Shown: piece by piece, positions 1-5,320 of the stretch
Numbering within the stretch: position 1 is the stretch's first letter
How the letters are laid out: each line of letters opens with the position of its first letter
Assembly: GCA_030631525.1 (NCBI GenBank)
Contig: DAOVKY010000074.1
Span: forward strand, 1 to 5,320
Direction of reading: 5' to 3'
Source of the DNA: a bacterium
Lineage (GTDB): Bacteria > JAHJDO01
Length of the DNA stretch: 5,320 bases
Notes under the pieces: generated by a model
What the model saw: only the letters and a program-made list of their open reading frames with translations
Database searches by the model: none
What the model was told of the DNA's origin: nothing
Program-made: the position numbers and the translations under genes

Positions 1-749
1 GGATGGCAGTACCCATAGCAGAAAACAGTAAAGAAGATATAAATGAGGTGAGAAAACGAGTTTTAGGACAATTAATAGAGAAAAAAATTCTCCTGCAGGC
101 AGCAGGAAGAGAAAGGATAGAGATATCAAAAGAGAGATTGAGAGAAGCTGAAGAGCAAATAATAATAGCAGAATTAATCAATAGAAATGTTAATAAAAAG
201 ATGTATTCTGTGACAGAAGATGAGATAGAAAAATTTTATGAAATTAATAAATCCAGATTTTATGAACCAACTAAAATAAAGGCAGGAAACATATTTATAA
301 AAATAAACGACTTGAGGAATAAGGATGAATGGCTGAAGGCTGAAATAAGAGGACGGAATGTATTGCGTGAAATTTATAAGGGAGATGATTTTGCTGAATT
401 AGCAAAAAAATACTCAGATGATAAAGAAAGCAGCTCTCAAGGCGGAGATCTGGGATATTTCAGCCAGAATGAGGTAATACCTGAGATTGGCAAGGCAGCT
501 TTTGAATTAAAAGTTGGAGAGGCAAGTGATCTGGTAAAAACTCCTTTTGGATATATAATTATTAAAGTTGAAGATAAAAAGATTGGAAAATGCAAGGATA
601 TAAAAAAGGTAAGGGAAGAAATAAAAAATGTTTTATTGCAGCGGAAAAAGGACGAAACACTTAGGCAATTTATCGAAGGACTTAAGAAAGAGGCTTCTGT
701 AGAGATAAAGATAGAAATAAAACCAGAGAAGTTGAAGTTGGGTATATAA
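1..749 (+). CDS. SurA/PpiC-type periplasmic parvulin chaperone, 5'-truncated by the window edge
   Basis: The frame is open to the left edge. The Met at position 3 is probably internal, because the signal peptide and first chaperone helices expected in this family are missing. In the visible 248 residues (numbered from that Met), 11-75 are helical, with VLGQLIEKKILLQAAG resembling the SurA N-domain. Residues about 88-193 form one parvulin (rotamase) domain, shown by FAELAKKYSDD (130-140), GGDLGYF (147-153) and TPFGYIIIKV (180-189). Residues 200-230 are a C-terminal helix, which in SurA packs back on the N-domain. The family binds unfolded outer-membrane proteins in the periplasm and may isomerise prolyl bonds. 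Both usual active-site histidines are replaced here (Asn96 in KAGNIFIK, Ile185 in FGYIII), so a pure chaperone role is likely. The stop lies 9 bases before the BamA gene, which fits a client-delivery role. Family assignment is firm; naming it surA is not justified from a fragment with one parvulin domain. Confidence 0.9.
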   Translation, partial: MAVPIAENSKEDINEVRKRVLGQLIEKKILLQAAGRERIEISKERLREAEEQIIIAELINRNVNKKMYSVTEDEIEKFYEINKSRFYEPTKIKAGNIFIKINDLRNKDEWLKAEIRGRNVLREIYKGDDFAELAKKYSDDKESSSQGGDLGYFSQNEVIPEIGKAAFELKVGEASDLVKTPFGYIIIKVEDKKIGKCKDIKKVREEIKNVLLQRKKDETLRQFIEGLKKEASVEIKIEIKPEKLKLGI

Positions 750-758
750 ATTTAGTGA

Positions 759-3002
759 ATGAAATTGTGGATGAAATCCCTAAAGAAAATAATATGGTTA
801 ATTTTATTAATAACAATGTTTAATACAATGGTTAAAGCGGAAGATTTGATAGTGAGTGATATAGAGATAAAAGGCGCCAGGCGAATAAGTCTGGAGAAAA
901 TTCTTGAAGTAATGAGCTTGAGAAATGGAAAGAAATTTTCACAAGAAAAGCTGACTGCGGATTTGCAGAGGATATACAAGCTTGGATTTTTTAAGAATAT
1001 CAGTTCAAAAGCAATGGAGACAAATGAAGGCATAAGGATATTAACAATTGTAAGAGAAAAGCCAATAATAAAAATAGAAATCCTTGGAGAAGAGCTTGAT
1101 ATGAAAAGAGAAGCTGAGAGATTTCTAAGTAGTACTATTGGAGATAAAGAACTTTTTTATAGTGAAAAACAAGAAGAGAAGTGGAAAAAAATACTTACAG
1201 GTTTTTATAGGCAGATGGGCTATTACAGGGTAAAGATAACTTTAGAAGTAAAGATAGATAAGGATAAGAATACAGCATCATTGACGTTCAATGTAAAAGA
1301 AGGAGATGTTGTTAAGATTAAAAGTATTGTTTTTGTTGGTAACACCATCTTTGAAGATAAAGAGCTAAAGAAAATTATGCAGATAAAAGAGAAAGCATTT
1401 CTGAGAGACGGAGTATTTAGGGAACCGAGTTATTTGGAAGGGCTGGATAACGTTACAGCTGTGTATAACAGCAAAGGATACGCAAAGGCAAAAGTAATTT
1501 CAGAAAGGGTCAAATTTGATGAAGTAAAGAATCAGGTAGAAATACTGATAAAAATTGAAGAAGGCAATAAGTATAGGGTTGGAAAGATAGAACTGGAAGG
1601 CAATAAGAACCTGAAGGCAGAATATCTCTTAAGTAATTTTATCCTTAAACAAGGAGAAGTTCTTGACAGGGAAAAATTCAGTAAGGATGTAGAATGGCTG
1701 AAACGATATTATGAATCAAGAGGGTATTTCAAAGTTAAAGCAGAGCCGTACATAACATTTGATGAGGAAGAAAAGCAGGCAGATATTGTAATAGATGTAG
1801 AAGAAGGCGATATTCACTATGTTAACAGGATACTGATTGAAGGTAACGGGATTACAAAGGAGAGGGTGATAAGGCAGGAAATAACATTGCTTGAAGGATA
1901 TGTGCTTAACGCTGTCAGACTTGAACAAAGTATAGATAATTTAAAGAGGCTAAGATATCTTGGGAAAATAAACGTAAAGATGAAACCTGCGTCTGAAAAG
2001 AACACCTATGATGTGGTTTTTAAGGTGGAGGATGAGGGCGGAGCAAATATGTTTGAAGCAGGATATAACCATTATACGGACATTTACGGGTCAACGATAT
2101 TTCTGAAGACAGAGGAAATAAACCTGCTTGGAAATGGGCAGAATCTCACGATGAAAGCAGAATATGGAAAGAGCAAAAAGGATTATTCCGTAATATTTAC
2201 AGAGCCAAGATTATTTGGAACAAAGAATATCCTTGATATAGAGTCTCACTTGACAACAACAAACGAAGCTTTTTACTACCTTCAGAGAATAGGTGGTTTG
2301 GCAGCAATTAAAAGACCAGTAGCAAAATATACAACCGCATCCCTTGGCTATAGATATGAAAAGGTAAACATATATGACATAGAGAGAAGTAAGAAGGGCT
2401 CATTCCCCGGAGACCAGATAGGTGAGACACATCTTGCGAGTCTTATGAGCGCAGTTGAACGAATTACAACAGACGACATGTTTTGCCCGACAAAAGGCTC
2501 AATGAATAAATTAATTGTGGACTATGGCTCTCAGCCGCTTGGGAGTAGTTCCAGTTACGTAAAAAGCACAATAGAATCACAATGGTATGCCAGCCCCATC
2601 AGGAACTGGATATTTATGGCAAAGATGGGAGCAGGAGCAGCATCAAAATTAGCAGGCAGCTATGTGCCTGTATATGAAAAATTCTATGTCGGCGGACAGG
2701 GAACTGTCAGAGGGTATGATTCTGGAGAACTTTCACCCAGGTGGGGCGCAGACGCAATGTATATTACAACCATGGAATACAGGTATAAATTTGTAGATAA
2801 TGTATTCGGCGCGCTGTTCTGGGACATGGGATGTGGATGGGAAAAAACAAGTGATATATCTTTTTCTGATCTGGAGCAGGGTGTAGGTTTGGGTCTGGCG
2901 TTTAAGTTTAACGCCGGACAAATAAGGGTTGATTACGCTTTCCCGGCAGATAAGATTGGAGAAAATGGAGAATTGTATTTCAATATAGGAGGAGAATTTT
3001 AA
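759..3002 (+). CDS. bamA: Outer-membrane protein assembly factor BamA (Omp85 family)
   Basis: This is the central, essential subunit of the BAM machine, which folds and inserts beta-barrel proteins into the outer membrane. The 747-residue length is normal for the family. A signal peptide covers about residues 1-27 (hydrophobic core IIWLILLITMF, likely cut after VKA). Five POTRA domains follow at roughly 28-102, 103-184, 185-270, 271-351 and 352-425, recognisable by repeated beta-alpha-alpha-beta-beta patterns such as IEIKGARRIS, IVFVGNTIF, IELEGNKNL and ILIEGNGIT. The barrel spans about 427-747 and includes NLLGNGQ, YSVIFTEPRLFG (476-487), the loop-6 VRGY motif at 650-653 and a C-terminal beta-signal ending in Phe. 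The frame is intact. A second in-frame ATG at 771 gives a more typical signal peptide (MKSLKKIIW), and neither start has a clear Shine-Dalgarno sequence. Translation may be coupled to the gene upstream. The first ATG is kept as the default. Confidence 0.96.
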   Translation: MKLWMKSLKKIIWLILLITMFNTMVKAEDLIVSDIEIKGARRISLEKILEVMSLRNGKKFSQEKLTADLQRIYKLGFFKNISSKAMETNEGIRILTIVREKPIIKIEILGEELDMKREAERFLSSTIGDKELFYSEKQEEKWKKILTGFYRQMGYYRVKITLEVKIDKDKNTASLTFNVKEGDVVKIKSIVFVGNTIFEDKELKKIMQIKEKAFLRDGVFREPSYLEGLDNVTAVYNSKGYAKAKVISERVKFDEVKNQVEILIKIEEGNKYRVGKIELEGNKNLKAEYLLSNFILKQGEVLDREKFSKDVEWLKRYYESRGYFKVKAEPYITFDEEEKQADIVIDVEEGDIHYVNRILIEGNGITKERVIRQEITLLEGYVLNAVRLEQSIDNLKRLRYLGKINVKMKPASEKNTYDVVFKVEDEGGANMFEAGYNHYTDIYGSTIFLKTEEINLLGNGQNLTMKAEYGKSKKDYSVIFTEPRLFGTKNILDIESHLTTTNEAFYYLQRIGGLAAIKRPVAKYTTASLGYRYEKVNIYDIERSKKGSFPGDQIGETHLASLMSAVERITTDDMFCPTKGSMNKLIVDYGSQPLGSSSSYVKSTIESQWYASPIRNWIFMAKMGAGAASKLAGSYVPVYEKFYVGGQGTVRGYDSGELSPRWGADAMYITTMEYRYKFVDNVFGALFWDMGCGWEKTSDISFSDLEQGVGLGLAFKFNAGQIRVDYAFPADKIGENGELYFNIGGEF
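2987..2994 (+). promoter_or_regulatory. Ribosome binding site of the NHL-repeat gene, inside the end of bamA
   Basis: AGGAGGAG is a strong Shine-Dalgarno match, 12 bases before the ATG at 3007. It lies within the last codons of bamA and supports that start. Overlap with the preceding coding sequence suggests that the two genes share a transcript. Confidence 0.8.
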
Positions 3003-3006
3003 AGTT

Positions 3007-4230
3007 ATGAAAAAGAGAATGTTATTTTTAATGAGTGTTTTTGTATGCGCGGCTTTCTTGTCGCCCATATGTTCAGATACAGCCTGTGGCGACGAACAGG
3101 GAAGCAAAGACTTGAAGGAACAGATTGAGCTGTTAAAGAAAAAGCTTGAAATGCAGCAGCAGATTGAAGCTCTAAATAAAAAGCTGAAGGAAGCGAAAAA
3201 GGATCCCATGAAGAAGGCGGTAAAAAAACAAATAAAAAAGCCGCGTGCGACGCAAAAAGTGCAGGCAGAAACAATAAGAATGGAACAGCCAAGCCTAATT
3301 AAAATAATTAAGAATAGTCTCAAATCTCCCCATGGGATTGACGTTGATAAAGCTGGAAATATCTACGTTGCGGACGTTGTTAATAGGAAGGTGCTCGTTT
3401 TTAATAAAAATGGTGTTGGCCCCATAAAAAATATTGGAGAAGGCAAATTACGCATGCCGTGGGGTGTATGTGTCTCAGGAGATATTTTGTATGTAACAGA
3501 TGTTGCTACGCATAGTGTAAAGGTTTTTGATACCAGGGGAAGTTATTTGTTTTCCTTTGGGACCAAGGGAAAAGGACAGGGTAGTTTCATAAGACCATAT
3601 GATGTGGCTTCGGACAATAAAGGAAATGTTTATGTTGTAGACAGCGGGAATAACAGGATAGTAGTAATGGACAAAAAGGGGAATTATAGATATCAGTTTG
3701 GAAGTCGGGGGCAGAGAGATGGATATTTCAGTTTTCCTACTGCCATTGAAGTGGATGAGAAAGGAAATTTATATGTAGTGGACACACTTAATTCCAGAAT
3801 ACAAATTTTCTCTTCAGATGGAATTTTTTTGTCTAAATTTGGGGTTGTCGGCTCAGAAGATTCTGATTTTATAAGTCCGAAAGGAATTGCTGTCAGTGAT
3901 CTCATCTATGTAAGCGATAGTGATAACAGCGCTGTAAAGGTATTTGATAAGGGCAGAAAATTTGTAGGAATTATAGATAAAATATCAAAGAGGAGTTTTT
4001 TGTCATCTCCTACATATATTAAAAAATTGGGTAACAGGTTGTATGTTGTGGATACAGACAAGGTTTATATATTGGAGATGTTTTTCTCCAGATATGTGGA
4101 GGAAGCGGTAGAAGGAGCAATCGATGGAGAAGTATCTGCTGTGGAGAACGGAGAGACAGGTATAGAAGATGAAACTGCTCCACCTGTAACGGAGGTAGAC
4201 TTGGAAATGGATCCGTCCCTGGTACCTTAA
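3007..4230 (+). CDS. Exported NHL-repeat six-bladed beta-propeller protein with N-terminal coiled coil
   Basis: The specific function is unknown. NHL propellers are generally binding scaffolds for protein, sugar or nucleic acid. Residues 1 to about 25 are a signal sequence (KKR then MLFLMSVFVCAAFL). No good lipobox is seen around Cys22 or Cys27, so a soluble periplasmic or secreted protein is favoured. Residues 33-63 are a predicted coiled coil (Leu, Ile and Met at heptad spacing), and 64-88 are a strongly basic Lys-rich linker. Six NHL blades lie at about 105-136, 148-179, 195-226, 241-273, 289-319 and 331-360, each with a core like GNxYVxDxxNxRxxVF. Six such blades can close a full propeller. 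Residues 365-407 are an acidic tail with 14 Asp/Glu and no Lys or Arg. The start is set by an AGGAGGAG site. The gene begins four bases after bamA, where many diderms carry an OmpH/Skp gene, so an envelope role is inferred. The stop is a tandem TAATAA at 4228-4233. Confidence 0.9.
   Translation: MKKRMLFLMSVFVCAAFLSPICSDTACGDEQGSKDLKEQIELLKKKLEMQQQIEALNKKLKEAKKDPMKKAVKKQIKKPRATQKVQAETIRMEQPSLIKIIKNSLKSPHGIDVDKAGNIYVADVVNRKVLVFNKNGVGPIKNIGEGKLRMPWGVCVSGDILYVTDVATHSVKVFDTRGSYLFSFGTKGKGQGSFIRPYDVASDNKGNVYVVDSGNNRIVVMDKKGNYRYQFGSRGQRDGYFSFPTAIEVDEKGNLYVVDTLNSRIQIFSSDGIFLSKFGVVGSEDSDFISPKGIAVSDLIYVSDSDNSAVKVFDKGRKFVGIIDKISKRSFLSSPTYIKKLGNRLYVVDTDKVYILEMFFSRYVEEAVEGAIDGEVSAVENGETGIEDETAPPVTEVDLEMDPSLVP
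3319..4086 (+). repeat. Six protein-level NHL repeats (propeller blades)
   Basis: The six blades repeat at roughly 40-48 residues. Blades 3 and 4 are the most canonical (GNVYVVDSGNNRIVVM and GNLYVVDTLNSRIQIF). Blades 5 and 6 have shortened or degenerate entries, without the usual DxxGN turn in blade 5. The similarity is in the protein; the DNA copies are clearly diverged, so this is an old duplication. Confidence 0.85.
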
Positions 4231-4240
4231 TAAAAAAACG

Positions 4241-4247
4241 AGGAGGA
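4241..4247 (+). promoter_or_regulatory. Ribosome binding site of the Tyr-rich protein gene
   Basis: AGGAGGA lies 6 bases before the ATG at 4254, which is near-ideal spacing. It fixes that start over the second in-frame ATG at 4266. It is the best-placed site in the window, so this gene may be translated more efficiently than its neighbours. Confidence 0.85.
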
Positions 4248-4253
4248 TAAGTC

Positions 4254-5039
4254 ATGAGTAAAATTATGAAGTATTTGGTTGTAGGATTGGTGATGGTCGC
4301 ATTTTTGGCGCCTTTGCGCCAGGATGCTAATGCGGGAGTATCTGAATGGATGAAAAATCATCCCAAAAAAGCCTGGAATTACTACAAGGATGGCTCGCAA
4401 CTATATTTCTGGGTATATAGAACGCATTATAACTGGACCAGTGCCGCTTATTACAGAAAGGATTTCAAACCGCGCTACACTGTAGATGAGAAAAACTATT
4501 CCTTATATTGGCGTATGCATCCAAGATGGGGGCATCAGTACAGTTCAAACCTGGCAGAAGCTAAATTTGTAGCAAATTATTTTCCAAAGCAGAAATTTTA
4601 TGATAAATCTTGGGGAGATCAGCATACAAAAGAGTATCACAGTATATACATGGAAACCTATTGGAAGCTGGTTAACAGATGGGCACTGGGTGTATATTTA
4701 AAGTCATATCGCAACAAAAGAACATATGATCAGGATTATCTGAAATCATGTAAACGCGGAAATTACAGGACTTCGGTAGAAACAGTAAATGGCAGAAATA
4801 TAACTCATTATGAGATTATAGACAATGAAGATGACTTTAACAGCTATGTGCGGAGTCATACTTCTTATGGAGCAACATCTGCATATGACTATGATATACA
4901 ATATTACAAGGTAGGCCTTGGGCTTAAATGGATTGGGAAAGCTTACTATGGTGTATCTTACAATCCTAAGTATTATAGCAAACCTTGTGATGCTGGAGGC
5001 GGATATCCGGACAGACCGGACGTTGAAGAGCCGGAATAA
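4254..5039 (+). CDS. Exported tyrosine-rich protein of unknown function
   Basis: I do not recognise this 261-residue protein. A clear signal peptide is present: MSKIMK, then hydrophobic LVVGLVMVAFLAPL, with a type I cleavage site after DANA (residue 27). The mature part of about 234 residues has 34 Tyr (about 15%) and 10 Trp in total, far above normal, and is also rich in Lys, Arg and Asn. There are two cysteines (166 and 245) that could pair as a disulfide. Stretches such as 131-152 and 211-238 alternate aromatic and polar residues and look like amphipathic beta-strands, so a small outer-membrane barrel or a secreted beta-rich structural protein is possible. There is no terminal aromatic beta-signal; the end is a Gly/Pro/Asp/Glu tail (DAGGGYPDRPDVEEPE), arguing against a standard BamA client. 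The gene sits 23 bases after the propeller gene and 24 before the next one, consistent with co-transcription. The coding call is strong; the function is open. Confidence 0.85.
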   Translation: MSKIMKYLVVGLVMVAFLAPLRQDANAGVSEWMKNHPKKAWNYYKDGSQLYFWVYRTHYNWTSAAYYRKDFKPRYTVDEKNYSLYWRMHPRWGHQYSSNLAEAKFVANYFPKQKFYDKSWGDQHTKEYHSIYMETYWKLVNRWALGVYLKSYRNKRTYDQDYLKSCKRGNYRTSVETVNGRNITHYEIIDNEDDFNSYVRSHTSYGATSAYDYDIQYYKVGLGLKWIGKAYYGVSYNPKYYSKPCDAGGGYPDRPDVEEPE

Positions 5040-5049
5040 AAATGATTTT

Positions 5050-5054
5050 GGAGG
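5050..5054 (+). promoter_or_regulatory. Ribosome binding site of the last, partial gene
   Basis: GGAGG lies 9 bases before the ATG at 5064. It supports a real gene start there despite the gene being cut by the window end. Confidence 0.75.
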
Positions 5055-5063
5055 AAAAATCTT

Positions 5064-5320
5064 ATGAATAATAATCTTGCATACGAAAAACGAGCTGGAG
5101 AAGACAGAAGAAAGAAAGAGGATGCAGACTACGAGGGAGTTGAAAGAAGAAGCTGGAAGGATAGAAGAATGCACGGCGGCAAAAAGAAAAGTTCCGCTTC
5201 AGCGCTGATAGTCTCTCTTATAATTCCCGGCGCTGGCCAGTTCTATAATAGAGAACTTGTCAGAGGAGTATTGTTTGCGCTCTTAGCAATAAGCATGGTT
5301 GCATGGTTTGGATATTTACA
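5064..5320 (+). CDS. Membrane protein with Arg-rich head and TM2-like motif, 3'-truncated by the window edge
   Basis: Eighty-five codons are visible and the frame stays open to the edge. Residues 1-44 are hydrophilic and highly charged, with two copies of E-[KR]-R-x3-D-R-R (8-16 and 27-35). There is no signal peptide, so this head should stay in the cytoplasm. A hydrophobic hairpin follows: ALIVSLIIPGAGQFYN (47-62), a short polar turn RELVRG, then VLFALLAISMVAWFGYL (69-85). The PGxGQxYN turn followed by a second helix is typical of TM2-type and related small membrane proteins, most of which have no assigned function. A good ribosome site precedes the ATG. The gene follows the Tyr-rich gene by 24 bases and appears to continue the operon. 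The missing C-terminus could carry further domains, so the family call is tentative. Confidence 0.8.
   Translation, partial: MNNNLAYEKRAGEDRRKKEDADYEGVERRSWKDRRMHGGKKKSSASALIVSLIIPGAGQFYNRELVRGVLFALLAISMVAWFGYL
5085..5168 (+). repeat. Duplicated E-[KR]-R-x3-D-R-R motif in the cytoplasmic head
   Basis: EKRAGEDRR (residues 8-16) and ERRSWKDRR (27-35) match at all fixed positions with a 19-residue offset. The codons differ, so it is a protein-level repeat, not a recent DNA duplication. Its role is unknown; a charged binding patch near the membrane face is a guess. Confidence 0.6.

Larger units (their letters stand above)
1..5320 (+). other. Probable single operon of envelope-biogenesis genes
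   Basis: Five consecutive same-strand genes have gaps of 9, 4, 23 and 24 bases. None of the gaps can hold a promoter plus ribosome site comfortably, and none contains a stem-loop followed by a T-run. Four of the five products show export or membrane signals, or are periplasmic by family. The operon's promoter and end lie outside the window. Confidence 0.75.

Noticed and set aside
3..5. ATG at position 3 as the true start of the parvulin gene
   Set aside because: The protein would lack a signal peptide and the first part of the N-domain, and no upstream sequence is available. A truncated gene is more likely.
3058..3090. Lipoprotein signal at Cys22 or Cys27 of the NHL protein
   Set aside because: The residues before each Cys (SPI and DTA) do not fit the usual [LVI][ASTVI][GAS]C pattern, so ordinary signal-peptidase cleavage is favoured.
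2733..3323. Long open frame on the - strand (196 codons), and shorter antisense frames around 752-1033, 3005-3292 and 4746-5174
   Set aside because: They lie opposite strongly supported coding sequences, have Cys/Phe/Ser-rich or hydrophobic translations typical of antisense shadow frames, and none resembles a known protein.
4073..4090. Perfect 6-bp hairpin TGGAGA / TCTCCA with a 6-base loop
   Set aside because: It is inside the coding sequence, has a weak stem and is not followed by a T-run. It is probably chance, not a terminator.
4231..4253. A-rich gap between the NHL and Tyr-rich genes as a promoter or terminator
   Set aside because: It is only 23 bases long, and the A-run plus AGGAGGA is explained by the ribosome site. 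There is no inverted repeat and no room for -35/-10 boxes.

Overview
The window is a single-strand run of five protein genes, all on the + strand, separated by gaps of 9, 4, 23 and 24 bases. It looks like the interior of one operon for building or decorating a Gram-negative-type cell envelope. Both ends are cut: the first gene has lost its N-terminus and the last its C-terminus. No RNA gene, mobile element, CRISPR array, promoter or convincing terminator is visible, and no stretch over 300 bases lacks a gene.

Layout: (1) 1-749, the C-terminal part of a SurA/PpiC-type periplasmic parvulin chaperone. (2) 759-3002, a full-length BamA-type outer-membrane assembly protein with a signal peptide, five POTRA domains and a 16-strand-type barrel ending in Phe. 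(3) 3007-4230, an exported NHL-repeat protein with an N-terminal coiled coil, a very basic linker, six propeller blades and an acidic tail. (4) 4254-5039, an unrecognised, exported, very tyrosine-rich protein. (5) 5064-5320, the start of a membrane protein with an Arg-rich cytoplasmic head and a TM2-like PGAGQFYN motif.

BamA with a SurA-like chaperone means the host has two membranes. The DNA is AT-rich, rich in AGA/AGG and ATA codons, and all four visible stops are TAA. This does not fix a taxon. An uncultured, AT-rich diderm lineage is plausible, but that is inference.

Likely joint role: the parvulin escorts unfolded outer-membrane proteins to BamA, which inserts them. The next two genes encode secreted proteins that could be BamA accessories, clients or surface/periplasmic structural proteins. 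The most interesting points are the loss of both conserved parvulin histidines in gene 1, a beta-propeller gene four bases downstream of bamA (a possible BamB-like partner), and the orphan Tyr-rich protein.
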